The notes beneath the pieces are model-generated. The model saw nothing but the letters and a program-made list of their open reading frames with translations. It was not told the origin of the DNA and did no database searches. A DNA stretch of 64,000 nucleotides, from contig OY829645.1 in NCBI GenBank assembly GCA_963691815.1, forward strand, positions 48,023,281 to 48,087,280. The letters run 5' to 3'. Position numbers and translations under genes: made by a program. The DNA is from Echiichthys vipera (lineage: Eukaryota; Chordata; Actinopteri; Perciformes; Trachinidae). Shown one piece after another: positions 34,421-45,916 of the stretch (position 1 is its first letter; every line of letters begins with the position of its first letter).

Positions 34421-34860
34421 TGCTGAAATAAAGCCCGTCACATTTACAAATCAGACAGTTCTTATGATCACACTTCAGCTCTAACTTTCTTTATCATCTT
34501 ATTTTGAAACACTTGGAGTCTTGAACACCTGCAGGTGCTTCCCTGTGGATCACACAGTGCAGACATTTCACATGGGGGGGGGGGGGGTCTACCTCCAACA
34601 CCCAGGCCCTCAAACCTTTCCTTGCCCCCTGCACAGCTCCAGCTCCATGTGCACACAGATACACAGCTCTCCCATCACACTCCCTCTCTTTGTGTGTTGC
34701 TGCTGAGCTTGTTGGAAATGTCCCGTCCGGTGCTTGTTCCCTCCATCGATGAGCAAAACAACACGTCCTCGTGCATTTCCCTTCATAGCTGAACGTCACA
34801 AAGACCAGCAGCTGAGCACCTCCTGACTCATCTGTGCACTCGTCTCTCTGTCAATGAGTC
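34421..34860. other. no gene recognised; poly-G run
   Basis: A 14-G run at about 34574-34588 sits in otherwise mixed sequence. There is no counterpart in the left arm and no convincing coding frame. Confidence 0.5.
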
Positions 34861-34861
34861 G

Positions 34862-36650
34862 ACCTTTAAGGTGCAAGACAGAGAGAGAAAGGTGCATTTT
34901 TAATGACAGTGGTAGGATTAATGACTGTTTCCGTCACACATCTCAAAATCTCCTTTATTTATATATATATATATATTTATATTTATCTTGCACCTTTAAA
35001 ATCTACAGAGTAAATTGTGATATAGAGTTTTAAATGTGCGATGCTGTTCTTATTGTAGTTTATATTTCTGATTGTATTGTGACGCTGAACTCTGGGATAA
35101 ATAAAGTTACAGCGCACTCACACTGTCCTTTTGGCCGCGGCCAAAACCGTTTTTTCAGCTAAAGTCTAGTACCTTTAAGTAGTGTGAGTGCACCCGCTCC
35201 GCGCTCAACTGGGGCCAGCTGGGCCGCCACGGCCCGCTTGAAAGAGGTGGGCTTTAGCGGAGCCGTTTGCACATGTACGAGCACGAGCGTGCGCACGTGC
35301 ACGCGCACGAGCACGAGCCCTACGGCAGTAGCGTTATGTCCGCCTGTTCGGACATGTAAATAGAAGGATGGACCATGCGCGGACATTTAACAACAACAAT
35401 GGTGGTGAAAGGTTCACGTTGGTGTGATGCGGAGGTGGAGTGTTTACTGCAGATTTGGTCGATGAAAAGATTCAAAAACAGTCGACAAGACGCACAAAAA
35501 CTCCGAGGTCTGTGGAAAGATTTGTAAACAAAGCCACACACACGCGATCAATGCGTGTGACGTGTTACGGCGTGATGGCGTGTGGACAGCTAGAAGTATT
35601 GGCCGAGGCCCAGGTAGTGTGAGTACAAACGGTGCTGGGGCGCGGGGGGAGAGGGAGGGGGGACAAGGACCCTAAAGTCCGGGTCTCGGTCCGGGAGGAC
35701 AGTGTGAGTCCGCCCTTATTTATATCTGTATTTATGTAAACATGTAAGGTGCATTTTTAATGACGGTGGTAGGATTAATGACTGTTTCTGTCACACATCT
35801 CAAAATCTCCTTTATTTATATATTTATATATATTTATATTTATCTTGCACCTTTAAAATCTACAGAGTAAATTTTAATATAGTGTTTTAAATGTGCGATG
35901 CTGTTCTTATTGTAGTTTATATTTCTGATTGTATTGTGACGCTGAACTCTGAGATAAATAAAGTTATTTATCTGTATTTATATTTATAAATAAAGTTATT
36001 TATATCTGTATTTATATTTATAAATAAAGTTATTTATCTGTATTTATATTTATAAATAAAGTTATTTATCTGTATTTATATTTATAAATAAAGTTATTTA
36101 TATCTGTATTTATGTAAACATGTGAACCTGAAATCAGCTTCATCAGGAAAAACTCAGTAACTGTTAAATAAATAAATAAAGCAGCAGTCGTTCACAGGTT
36201 TGTGGAAACTTTAACTTCTTTAAACGTAAACACTGTAAAATTTAACGTGTCCGACTGTTTAAGTTAGATTTCTCTTTATTGATGCTTTGGGACGATTTAC
36301 GCAAGAAATTTAGTTTACAACAGTTTAAAAACACAACAATAAACTCTGAGCTTAATAAAAACAGAAAATATATTTTAAAAAAGCAAAAAACTCTTAGTCA
36401 AATATATGTGAAGATGATTTTTTAATTTATTTTATTGTTTTTTTATTTATTTTATTGGTTTTTTATTTATTTTATTGTTTTTTTAATTAATTTTAGTTTT
36501 CTTTTATTTTTTTAAATTTATTTTATTGTTTTCGTTGGTGTTCAGGGTTTAAATAGTTTTTATTTGTAAATATTAATAATGCAACTTAATTAGTATAAAC
36601 TTCTCTTTATTGACCCTTTGACACGATTGGACGACCAGAGAGGCAAACGC
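34862..36650. repeat. AT-rich block repeated three times
   Basis: TTTAATGACAGTGGTAGGAT through CACATCTCAAAATCTCC and CTCTGRGATAAATAAAG occurs at about 32172-32400, 34898-35108 and 35754-35966. TATTTATA-rich tails vary in copy number. MITE M7 interrupts it. Confidence 0.75.
35110..35715 (+). mobile_element. Harbinger-type MITE M7
   Basis: A 606-bp element with TTA at 35107-35109 and 35716-35718. Ends are CAGCGCACTCACACTGTCC and GGACAGTGTGAGTCCGCCC. It carries the Myb-like region from about 35400. Confidence 0.88.
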
Positions 36651-36834
36651 TAAAACACTTAATGTCTGATTATTATTATGAGAGTATTTCTGTATTTACT
36701 CGATATCAAACAAACAAAACCCACATTTATGAATGAGATTGAATCAGCGGACCTTACAGCAAATGATGAGGGAGATAAACAGACTTTATTTTTGGTTTTC
36801 TTTCCTTTCTTTGTTTTTTTTAACCGGCTCACCG

Positions 36835-36990
36835 GCATTGTGTGCAGAAAAACCGATTCAGTCGGCATTTAATGCACAACAACCGAATCTCTCGGGATTG
36901 AACGCACGACGACCGAATCACTCGGCATTGCGTGCAGAAAAACCGATTCACTCGGCATTAATGCACAACAACCGAATCACCCGGCATTGA
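36835..36990 (-). repeat. 30-bp minisatellite in B2 3' region
   Basis: About five units, mirror of 8465-8690 but shorter. The stop codon of B2 (TGA in GGGTGATTCGG) lies in its first unit. Confidence 0.85.
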
Positions 36991-39001
36991 ATGTGGCCCT
37001 GTCGGACCACTCGGAGGAATCCAGATTTCCGCGGTGACATCCGCAGCACTTGGAGATGGCGCTGCCCACAGCGGAGAAGAATCTGCGGATGACGTTCGAC
37101 TCCTGTGGTGTCTTCAGGTGACGTTTGACGGAGGAGGCAATGAACTTCTCAAGTGCTGGTTCCCCTAGTTTTAGGGAGATCAGCACCATTTGTTCGTTGC
37201 CCCACTTCTTGCACAGGTCCTGGAAGATGGTCTTGTCGAGGTTCTTGAAGGTCTTCTGGGTGGCGTGGAAGTCTACACCCTCGATCTTTGCCCATATGAC
37301 CTCAAACAGGTGCTTCATGATGGCCTCGGGGTTTGAGCAGGTAAAGGTCACTTTGTTTTTCCTGTATGCCCGCCCAACCAGCTGCTCCACAAACGCCTCG
37401 ATGAACTGCTTGTTTCTTTCCTGCTGCGCCGCAAGTTTGGCAAGTGTCTCTTTAGTTACTGAGACGGTCGCTCCACCGGTCGATGCTTTACTCGATGCAC
37501 CAGTCAACGCAGGCAAGTGCCCCATGGAGGGTGTGGTTGGTGACTCTACAGGAGGCATTAACTCACTGGCCGTTATACCTGTGATCAATCTGTCACTGTG
37601 GGTGTTGACCTGAGTGTTCATCCACCAACTCATCAGTCCCAGGAAACTCCACGCTCTGTCCTGGATCTCAGCGTACATGTCAGCATCTGACTGAGGAACA
37701 TGCACTGTCCTGCAGACTGTTCCTGACGTTCCTGGATTCATCTCTGGCTCTGTTCCATTTGCGATGTGTCCGTAGAGGAGATCACTGAATTCCTGTGTGA
37801 ACGTCTGGACTTTGAGAGGGGAAATGTTCTTGAATTTTGTCAATTCCCAACCTTCATTTCCATCCATTAGTTTTTCACCCTCCTCGGCCAGCAGAGAGGG
37901 AACCAGGTCTGTGATCTGCTGCGGTGATTTCCTGCTTTCTTCTTTGGGGTCCAGGTCGAATTTGTCCACCACTTCTCTCGCATTACGAGTGATCCATTGT
38001 TTGGCAAAATACTTTGCATAAAAGGCCTTGATCTTCTTCTCTGCTCTTTTCCTAAACCGAAGGTCCTCCTTTTCAGTTGTTGGACTTGGGACGTCTTTCA
38101 AACTCCTCACATCGTCAGCAATGTCTTCTACGACAGCCTCAATGTCAGAGGAGCTTTGGGATCGCAGCGTCAACTCAGAACGCGACTCTTCGTCCAAAAG
38201 AGGTTCAAAGATCTGAGTCACCTCATCCTGGATCATGTCTCTAATCCTGTCCTCTGGTGTGGCCTCCACCGGGGCTTCTGTGTGTCCGTGGTCATCGTCT
38301 TCTAGGTCTTCTGGGTCTTCTAGGTCTTCTGGGTCTTCTGGTTCCTTGTCGTCTCTGTCTGGGTCTTCTGGATCTAAAGGTGTAACTGGTGTCTGCCAGC
38401 GCTCCTGATCCTTGGGGTTGTCTGGATCCACAAGTGAAACTGATGCCCGCCTGTGGTCTGATGACTTGATGAGTTTTTCGGGGGAGGTGGTCTGAATCGG
38501 TCTTCTCCTCTTTATAAAAGGTGTTTTGACCCTGGCTGTGAGGGCCTTTAACAGTTTGCAGACGTGTTCAATCATAGTGTTCAGCCTGCGGGGGGGAGTG
38601 ATGCGGTGTGTGCTTGCCAGAGAAGAGTTGACGTGTTCTGAAATGTCTCTGCTGAGCAAACTCGACAAGCGATTTGAGTTGATACCCTGGATCGGGTTCT
38701 TGATGTCCAGAACGTCGGAGAAACTCTGTGAGACAGCGTCCCCCACACAGGACTGAATGTCCTCCACAGACACTTTAGTTTGGCCCTGGAGAGCTCTCAG
38801 CACGGCTTTGGACAAGGACCGTATTATGTCCAGCAGCAGTTCGGCCAGCACAATTTTAGTGGCGTCATCTGCGGTGCCTGTTTTCAACAGCTCCAGCTGT
38901 TCAGGGGTTATCCTTTTGAAGTAGGATTTGATCAGATAATTGCACAAATCCACGGCTCCTGACTCCTCCGTCTGTGGCGATGCTGGTCTTGAGAGGGCCA
39001 T
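36977..39001 (-). CDS. B-family gene, right-arm copy B2 (full length)
   Basis: An open frame of 674 residues from ATG at 39001 (MALSRPASPQTEESG). Blocks are as in B1, and the acidic linker has a different 9-bp repeat count (DPE/DLE). The C-terminal part missing from B1 is present: EQMVLISLKLGEPALEKFIA, then VIRRFFSAVGSAISKCCGCH, parallel to the A C terminus (IAMKTGEPALESHI, then ISRFFSSARKA). No catalytic motif is recognised. It differs from B1 by few substitutions, so the copies are recent or undergo gene conversion. It is the best candidate in the window for an intact family member. It lies about 2.5 kb downstream of, and in the same orientation as, the start of copy A4. Confidence 0.8.
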   Translation of the reverse strand: MALSRPASPQTEESGAVDLCNYLIKSYFKRITPEQLELLKTGTADDATKIVLAELLLDIIRSLSKAVLRALQGQTKVSVEDIQSCVGDAVSQSFSDVLDIKNPIQGINSNRLSSLLSRDISEHVNSSLASTHRITPPRRLNTMIEHVCKLLKALTARVKTPFIKRRRPIQTTSPEKLIKSSDHRRASVSLVDPDNPKDQERWQTPVTPLDPEDPDRDDKEPEDPEDLEDPEDLEDDDHGHTEAPVEATPEDRIRDMIQDEVTQIFEPLLDEESRSELTLRSQSSSDIEAVVEDIADDVRSLKDVPSPTTEKEDLRFRKRAEKKIKAFYAKYFAKQWITRNAREVVDKFDLDPKEESRKSPQQITDLVPSLLAEEGEKLMDGNEGWELTKFKNISPLKVQTFTQEFSDLLYGHIANGTEPEMNPGTSGTVCRTVHVPQSDADMYAEIQDRAWSFLGLMSWWMNTQVNTHSDRLITGITASELMPPVESPTTPSMGHLPALTGASSKASTGGATVSVTKETLAKLAAQQERNKQFIEAFVEQLVGRAYRKNKVTFTCSNPEAIMKHLFEVIWAKIEGVDFHATQKTFKNLDKTIFQDLCKKWGNEQMVLISLKLGEPALEKFIASSVKRHLKTPQESNVIRRFFSAVGSAISKCCGCHRGNLDSSEWSDRATFNAG

Positions 39002-39414
39002 CGTGGCTGTTGTTCCTTCTGAATGCTTTGTGTCCTGAATGTCCGTTGAAGAATCCCTGTGAATAAGCGAGTTATTGTCCTTCCTGGTCGAAGCCACGTG
39101 AGCTCGTGTGCAGCAGTTGTTCAGGTCTGGAGGCAGATCGAGAATGAGCCGGAACCCTCAGTGATCTCTCATTTACATAGAATTATGATATCACAAAGGC
39201 AGTTCTTTAAGCTCCGCCCCCCTCAACATCAAAGCCACCGCTGCTAGGCAACAGTGGAACACTCTGGCTGTTTGTTGTTTTTCAAACAATCAGTGAATGA
39301 AATGATTTCCATTTGTATTATTGTTATTGTTATTGTTATTATTGTTATTATATAAAATAAAAGGCAGCTTAAGCTAGCAGTTTCCATTGTTGTGGGAATT
39401 TTGTAAATGTGTAA

Positions 39415-39545
39415 TTCATAATCTACCAAGCTCCTCTCCTGTGGAACTGTCTCCCAAGTGTTATTCTGGAGGCAGACACTGTCCCCATATTTAAGAGTAA
39501 ACCTAAAACGTTCCTCTTTGATAAAGATCACAGCTACGAGCCCTC
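39415..39545 (+). mobile_element. LINE ORF2 C-terminal fragment
   Basis: The plus strand reads APLLWNCLPSVILEADTV, then KTFLFDKDHSYEPS. Mirror of 6092-6226. Confidence 0.7.
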
Positions 39546-39555
39546 AGCCTTTTTT

Positions 39556-39687
39556 TGCGCCTGTTGGGACGTAGAAAAAAGAAGGAGGGACCATGCACGG
39601 ACATTTCAAACAATGGCGGTGAAAGGTTCACGTTGGTGTGATGCGGAGGTGGAGTGTTTACTGCACATTTGGTCGATGAAAAGATTG
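39556..39687 (+). mobile_element. Harbinger MITE fragment fused to an A gene
   Basis: CAATGGCGGTGAAAGGTTCA through GATGAAAAGATT, then directly into antisense A-gene sequence (GCACCGCCCC). Same junction as 5961. Confidence 0.75.
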
Positions 39688-41507
39688 CACCGCCCCACTT
39701 CTTACATAGGTCCTTGAAAATGGCCTTGTCCAGGTTCCTGAAGGTCTTGGTGTTGTGGTAAAACTCGATCCCCTCCACTTGGGCCCACGTTCTTTCAGAC
39801 AGACGCCTGATGACGTCCTCGGGTTTCATGGCGGGCATGGTCATATTATTTTTCTTTTGTACCCGCGTGCACAGCTTCTCCGCCAAGACCTCCACTGCCA
39901 TTCTGTTCTTTTCTTCCTGAATGGCTTCAAAATGAGCGCGTGTGTCCGAATGTCTCTCCGAATGTCTCTCTGCAGGTGTCTCTGCAGGTGTAATCCCAAG
40001 TGTACACTCTGGTGTCTCCTCGGGTGTCTCCGTACGTGTCATTGCACGTCTTGTCGCAGGTGTCTCTGTACGCACCAGCAGTTGACACGGGCTCGTTCTC
40101 CTCCACATACTCTGGTAACTCTTCGCCCATTATCAGGGTTGTCACCCCTTCACTGTGTTTGGCGGCCTGAGTTTTCACCCACCACCTCATCATTTCCAGG
40201 AACGTCCACACGTTCATCCTAATTTCAGAATACATGGCAGCGTGTGACTGAGGAACGGACACTGTCCTGCAGGTTTGATTCCTCCCGGTTGGTTCTGCGG
40301 TGAGCTCGGGTGTCGTCCCCTGTGTGACGTAGCTGTATATAAGGTCACTGAGCAGCTGCGTCATCATCAGGACTCTATCGGGGGACATCTTTGCAAACCT
40401 CTTAGGAATACAAACTTCCTTTCCCTCACTTAGTTGTTCCCCTTCCTCCATCAGCAGAGATTGGAAACTCTGCATGAAGGAGTGAAAGGACTCCCTGCTT
40501 TCCTCTTTGGGACTCTTTTGGAACTTGGCCTTCAGTTTCTCCAGTAGACCATAAAGACGTGATTTGGCAAAGAGGTTTCCAAACAGGGCCTTGATCTTGT
40601 TTCCTGCTTGTTTCCTGCACTCTTTGGTCTTCTGTTCTGACTCTTCAGGACCCGTCTCCTCCAATTCCTCCAAATGTTCTTCAACGAGGTCGGCGATGCT
40701 TTTGGCAGCACTTTCTGTGTCCCAGGAGTTCTCAGAGTACAGCACCGCGCTTGTTTCTGGTGCATCCTCCAAGAGAGGTCCATTGATGTTGTCCCACTCT
40801 TTCATGAGGATGTCTTTGATGGATTTAAATGATGATGTTGAACCGATGTCCTCTGGTGTCTCATCAGTGTCTGAGGCTTCTGGCTCCACAGGTGTGACTG
40901 CTGTCGGGGTCCCACTGTGTTCTGCCTCCATGTCTCCGGACTTTGATTCTTTGGGGCAGGCGGTCTTACCTGTTCGTGGTCGCGGTGTGCAGAAGATCTT
41001 CATGTTTCCTATTAAGGCCTTCAACATGTTGCAGGCGTGGCCGACCATAGCATGGAGTTTGCCTGCAGGAGTGATGTGCTGATGCATTGTTGGCTCTGCG
41101 CTGAGCGAGGTAGTGGAGAGAGAAGAGTTGATACTCTCTGTGAGCTCTGCACTGAAAGATGTTGACAGTTTTTCAGAGCTTTCAGACTGAACATGTTCCT
41201 CTGCATCCAGAGCCTGGGCAAAACCAAGGGCAATCGCGTCTCCCAGACTGTCCCTCACCATGTCCACAGACACCTCTGCAGGTCTGTGTTTGAGACCTTT
41301 CAACACTGCGTCTGACGCGGCTGTCAGGATGTTCAGAAGCAGTTCGGCCATCTTGACTTTGGTGGCTAAATCAGGGGTGCCTGCTTTCAACAGTTCCCAC
41401 TGTGCTGTTGTGACGCTCGTGACAAAGGATTGGATCAGCGGGAGGATGGTACAGATTTGAACCTGTGGCACATCCTCCGTCTGTGAAGTCCCTTCGTCTC
41501 TGGACAT
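39570..41507 (-). CDS. A-family gene, right-arm copy A4 (C terminus altered)
   Basis: ATG 41507 opens a frame to 39927 (MSRDEGTSQTEDVPQ, WELLKAGTPDLATKVKMAEL, CRTVSVPQSHAAMYSEI, MMRWWVKTQ, ending in a Thr/Arg-rich repeat and GHTRSF). The conserved C-terminal domain (KTFRNLDKAIFKDLCKKWG) lies in a second frame overlapping from about 40108 and does not join without a frame change. After GGA the second frame enters antisense MITE sequence (IFSSTKCAVNTPPPHH) and continues into LINE sequence. This is the mirror of the stub at 5684-6042. It lies upstream of B2. The product is uncertain because of the frame switch and novel tail. Confidence 0.65.
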
Positions 41508-41752
41508 GACGTCTGTTGCTGCTTCTTGGTTCTTCACTGGTGTGCTAGTTTAAAAGCAGAACACCGTGTCCTCTGGTTGAATTCAAGTCTTTAACACGAG
41601 TGTTTCGGTCCAAATCTTCGTTCTTAGATTAAAAAAGCGTTTTAGTCTTCAACAGAAAACCTGAAGTTTTAAAAATCCAAAGTGACAGAGCGATGATTCC
41701 CACTTCTCTTGGCTGCGGTCCGGAGAAAATGTTCCTGATTCAACTTCTCCTG

Positions 41753-41760
41753 TTTATAAA
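41753..41760 (-). promoter_or_regulatory. candidate TATA box of A4
   Basis: TTTATAAA lies about 246 bp upstream of the A4 ATG, in a block conserved with the next copy. The two outer copies (A1, A6) have (TTA)n DNA instead. Inferred from motif and conservation. Confidence 0.35.
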
Positions 41761-41761
41761 G

Positions 41762-42179
41762 TTTCAGATGATGCATCAAAGTCTTTGGATGTTTCACTTT
41801 GCCGTCCTCAGCGTTATAGAAACAAACTCCCAACACCTTCACTACGACACGTCAGAATAACACATTAAGATATATTTCACTTACACTGTTAAATTGGGAT
41901 CGTTTGATCATATTTCCCCTTTTTAAACCTTAAAATATCTTCATGTGACCTTTAATTTTAGGTTTTTCATTATTGTTTTCCTAAGATTACAATTGTTTGA
42001 TCAATGAGTTCAAACACAACTTCCTTTAATATTAATATTTAATATTTCAGGTCATGATTATAATTTTAATGTTTTTCATATTAAAACATACGTCTGAATA
42101 TTTACACTTCTTACAGCAAATGATGAGAGAAACAGGCGTCATCTGTTATTTGGCTTGATTTTTTTTTTTTAGTCTTCCC
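41762..42179. other. intergenic block between A units
   Basis: It is repeated nearly identically at about 45494-45916, so it belongs to the tandem unit. Near 42120 it contains CAGCAAATGATGAGAGAAAC, the complement of a motif after the 30-bp array of B (CTCATCATTTGCTGTAAG). This marks a shared gene end. No open frame of note. Confidence 0.6.
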
Positions 42180-43188
42180 AGCTCACCTGGAAGAAGTCGA
42201 CCAGCTCACCTGGAAGAAGTCGACCAGCGCACCTGGAAGAAGTCAACCAGCTCACCTGGAAGAAGTCAACCAGCTCACCTGGAAGAAGTCGACCAGCTCA
42301 CCTGGAAGAAGTCGACCAGCGCACCTGGAGGAAGTCAACCAGCTCACCTGGAAGAAGTCGACCAGCGCACCTGGAAGAAGTCAACCAGCTCACCTGGAAG
42401 AAGTCGACCAGCTCACCTGGAAGAAGTCGACCAGCTCACCTGGAAGAAGTCGACCAGCTCACCTGGAAGAAGTCGACCAGCTCACCTGGAAGAAGTCGAC
42501 CAGCTCACCTGGAAGAAGTCAACCAGCTCACCTGGAAGAAGTCAACCAGCTCACCTGGAAGAAGTCGACCAGCTCACCTGGAAGAAGTCGACCAGCGCAC
42601 CTGGAAGAAGTCAACCAGCTCACCTGGAAGAAGTCGACCAGCTCACCTGGAAGAAGTCGACCAGCTCACCTGGAAGAAGTCGACCAGCTCACCTGGAAGA
42701 AGTCGACCAGTTCACCTGGAAGAAGTCAACCAGCTCACCTGGAAGAAGTCAACCAGCTCACCTGGAAGAAGTCGACCAGCTCACCTGGAAGAAGTCGACC
42801 AGCTCACCTGGAAGAAGTCGACCAGCTCACCTGGAAGAAGTTGACCAGCTCACCTGGAAGAAGTCAACCAGCTCACCTGGAAGAAGTCGACCAGCTCACC
42901 TGGAAGAAGTCGACCAGCTCACCTGGAAGAAGTCGACCAGCTCACCTGGAAGAAGTCGACCAGCTCATCTGGAAGAAGTCACAACCAGCTCACCTGGAAG
43001 AAGTCGACCAGCTCACCTGGAAGAAGTCAACCATCTCACCTGGAAGAAGTCGACCAGCTCACCTGGAAGAAGTCCACCAGCTCACCTGGAAGAAGTCCAC
43101 CAGCTCACCTGGAAGAAGTCGACCAGCTCACCTGGAAGAAGTCGACCAGCTCACCTGGAAGAATTCAACCAGTTCACCTGGAAGAAGT
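42180..43188 (-). repeat. 23-bp minisatellite 3' of A5 (about 44 units)
   Basis: Units begin AGCTCACCTGG and end AAGTCGACC or AAGTCAACC on the plus strand. A period of 23 keeps all frames open, so its 23-residue repeat frames are probably not coding. On the gene strand each unit contains CTTCTTCCAG followed by GTGAGCT. The array starts about 42 bp after the A5 stop codon. Confidence 0.92.
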
Positions 43189-43229
43189 ATCGAACCGGAT
43201 CACCCGGCACTGAATGGTGGACGTGTCCC

Positions 43230-45240
43230 CTATGTCCCACCTGCCCCACACCTGAAGACATTGGCGATGGTTTTGCGTGCGGAGCTGAAGAATCTGCTGA
43301 TGCCGTTACGTGTTTCCTGTGGAGTCGTCAGGTCATTTTCGACGAAGGCGGCGATGTGGCTCTCCAGTGCTGGTTCCCCTGTTTTCATGGCGATCAGCAC
43401 CAAGTCTGCACCGCCCCACTTCTTACACAGGTCCTTGAAAATGGCCTTGTCCAGGTTCCTGAAGGTCTTCGTGTTGTGGTAAAACTCGATCCCCTCCACT
43501 TCAGCCCACGTTCTTTCAGACAGACGCCTGATGATGTCCTCGGGTTTCATGGCGGACATGGTCACATTATTTTTCTTGAGTACCCGCGTGCACAGCTTCT
43601 CCGCCAAGACCTCCACTGCCATTCTGTTTTTTTCTTCCTGAATGGCTTCAAAATGAGCGCGTGTGTCCGAACGTGACTCTGTAGGTGTCTCCGCACGTGT
43701 CTTCACAGGTGTCTCCACACGTGTCCTCCCAAGTGTATACTCTGGTGTCTCCTCGGGTGTCTTCGTACGTGTCATTGCACGTCTTGTCGCAGGTGTCTCT
43801 GTACGCACCAGCAGTTGACACAGGCTCGTTCTCCTCCACATACTCTGGTAACTCTTCGCCCATTATCAGGGTTGTCACCCCTGCACTGTGTTTGGCGGCC
43901 TGAGTTTTCACCCACCACCTCATCATTTCCAGGAAAGTCCACACGTTCATCCGAATTTCAGAATACATGGCTGCATGTGACTGAGGAACGGACACTGTCC
44001 TGCAGGTTTGATCCCTCCCGGTTGGTTCTGCGGTGAGCTCGGGTGTCGTCCCCTGTGTGACGTAACTGTATATGAGGTCACTGAGCAGCTGCGTCCTCAT
44101 CAGGACTCTATCGGGGGACATCTTTGCAAACCTCTTAGGAATACAAACTTCCTTTCCCTCACTTAGTTTTTCCCCTTCCTCCATCAGCAGAGATTGGAAA
44201 CTCTGCATGAAGGAGTGAAAGGACTCCCTGCTTTCCTCTTTGGGACTCTTTTGGAACTTGGCCTTCAGTTTCTCCAGTAGACCATGAAGACGTGATTTGG
44301 CAAAGAGGTTTCCAAAAAGGGCCTTGATCTTGTTGCCTGCTTGTTTCCTGCACTCTTTGGTCTTCTGTTCTGACTCTTCAGGACCCGTCTCCTCCAATTC
44401 CTCCAAATGTTCTTGAACGAGGTCGGCGATGCTTTTGGCAGCACTTTCTGTGTCCCAGGAGTTCTCAGAGTACAGCACCGCGCTTGTTTCTGGTGCATCC
44501 TCCAAGAGAGGTCCATTGATGTTGTCCCACTCTTTTATGAGGATGTCTTTGATGGATTTAAATGATGATGTTGAACCGATGTCCTCTGGTGTCTCATCAG
44601 TGTCTGAGGCTTCTGGCTCCACAGGTGTGACTGCTGTCAGGGTCCCACTGTGTTCTGCCTCCATGTCTCCGGACTTTGATTCTTTGGGGCAGGCGGTCTT
44701 ACCTGTTCGTGGTCGCGGTGTGCAGAAGATCTTCATGTTTCCTATCAAGGCCTTCAACATGTTGCAGGCGTGGCCGACCATAGCATTGAGTTTGCCTGCA
44801 GGAGTGATGTGCTGATGCATCGTTGGCTCTGCGCTGAGCGAGGCAGTGGAGAGAGAAGAGTTGATACTCTCTGTGAGCTCTGCACTGAAAGATGTTGACA
44901 GTTTTTCAGAGCTTTCAGACTGAACATGTTCCTCTGCATCCAGAGCCTGGGCGAAGCCAAGGGCAATCGCGTCTCCCAGACTGTCCCTCACCATGTCCAC
45001 AGACGCCTCTGCAGGTCTGTGTTTGAGACCTTTCAACACTGCGTCTGACACGGCTGTCAGGATGTTCAGAAGCAGTTCGGCCATCTTGACTTTGGTGGCT
45101 AAATCAGGGGTGCCTGCTTTCAACAGTTCCCACTGTGCTGTTGTGACGCTCGTGACAAAGGATTGGATCAGCGGGAGGATGGTACAGATTTGAACCTGTG
45201 GCACATCCTCCGTCTGTGAAGTCCCTTCGTCTCTGGACAT
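43230..45240 (-). CDS. A-family gene, right-arm copy A5
   Basis: ATG 45240 opens 530 residues to 43648, with all N-terminal and central A blocks: LIQSFVTSVTTAQWELLKAG, a Glu-rich centre with EEHLEELEETGPEESEQKT, CRTVSVPQSHAAMYSEI. The frame ends in a repeat of the Asp-Thr-Cys type and GHTRSF. A second frame from about 43841 to 43230 carries HFEAIQEEKNRMAVEVLAE, KTFRNLDKAIFKDLCKKWG and GEPALESHIAAFVENDLTTP through FRCGAGGT. It overlaps the first by about 190 nt. B2 reads the equivalent region in one frame, so either the A lineage has lost this end, or splicing or frameshifting joins the two. Function unknown. Confidence 0.75.
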
Positions 45241-45484
45241 GACGTCTGTTGCTGCTTCTTGGTTCTTCACTGGTGTGCTAGTTTAAAGCAGAACACCGTG
45301 TCCTCTGGTTGAATTCAAGTCTTTAACACGAGTGTTTTGGTCCAAATCTTCGTTCTTAGTTTAAAAAAACGTTTTAGTCTTCAACAGAAAACCTGAAGTT
45401 TTAAAAATCCAAAGTGACGGAGCGATGATTCCCACTTCTCTTGGCTGCGGTCCGGGGAAAATGTTCCTGATTCAACTTCTCCTG

Positions 45485-45492
45485 TTTATAAA
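45485..45492 (-). promoter_or_regulatory. candidate TATA box of A5
   Basis: TTTATAAA lies about 245 bp upstream of the A5 ATG, at the same position as in A4. Confidence 0.35.
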
Positions 45493-45916
45493 GTTTCAGA
45501 TGATGCATCAAAGGCTGTGGATGTGTCACTTTGCCGTCCTCAGCGTTATAGAAACAAACTCCCAACACCTTCACTACGACACGTCAGAATAACACATTAA
45601 GATATATTTCACTTACACTGTTAAATTGGGATCATTTGATCATATTTCCCCTTTTTAAACCTTAAAATATCTTCATGTGACCTCTAATTTTAGGTTTTTC
45701 ATTATTGTTATCCTACGATTACAATTGTTTGATCAATGTGTAGTTAAACACAACTTCCTTTAATATTAATATTTAATATTTCAGGTCATGATTATAATTT
45801 TAATGCATGTTTTTCATGTTAAAACATACGTCTGAATATTTACAATTCTTACAGCAAATGATGAGAGAAACAGGCGTCATCTGTTATTTGGTTTGTTTTG
45901 TTTTTTTATTCTTCCC

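Noticed and set aside
33541..34484. Open frames up to 292 codons in the right-arm 11-bp array
   Set aside because: Same artefact of repeat period as in the left array.
40564..41082. 172-codon frame antisense to copy A4, and similar frames opposite A5 and A6
   Set aside because: Shadow of the A coding frame on the other strand; breaks differ between copies.
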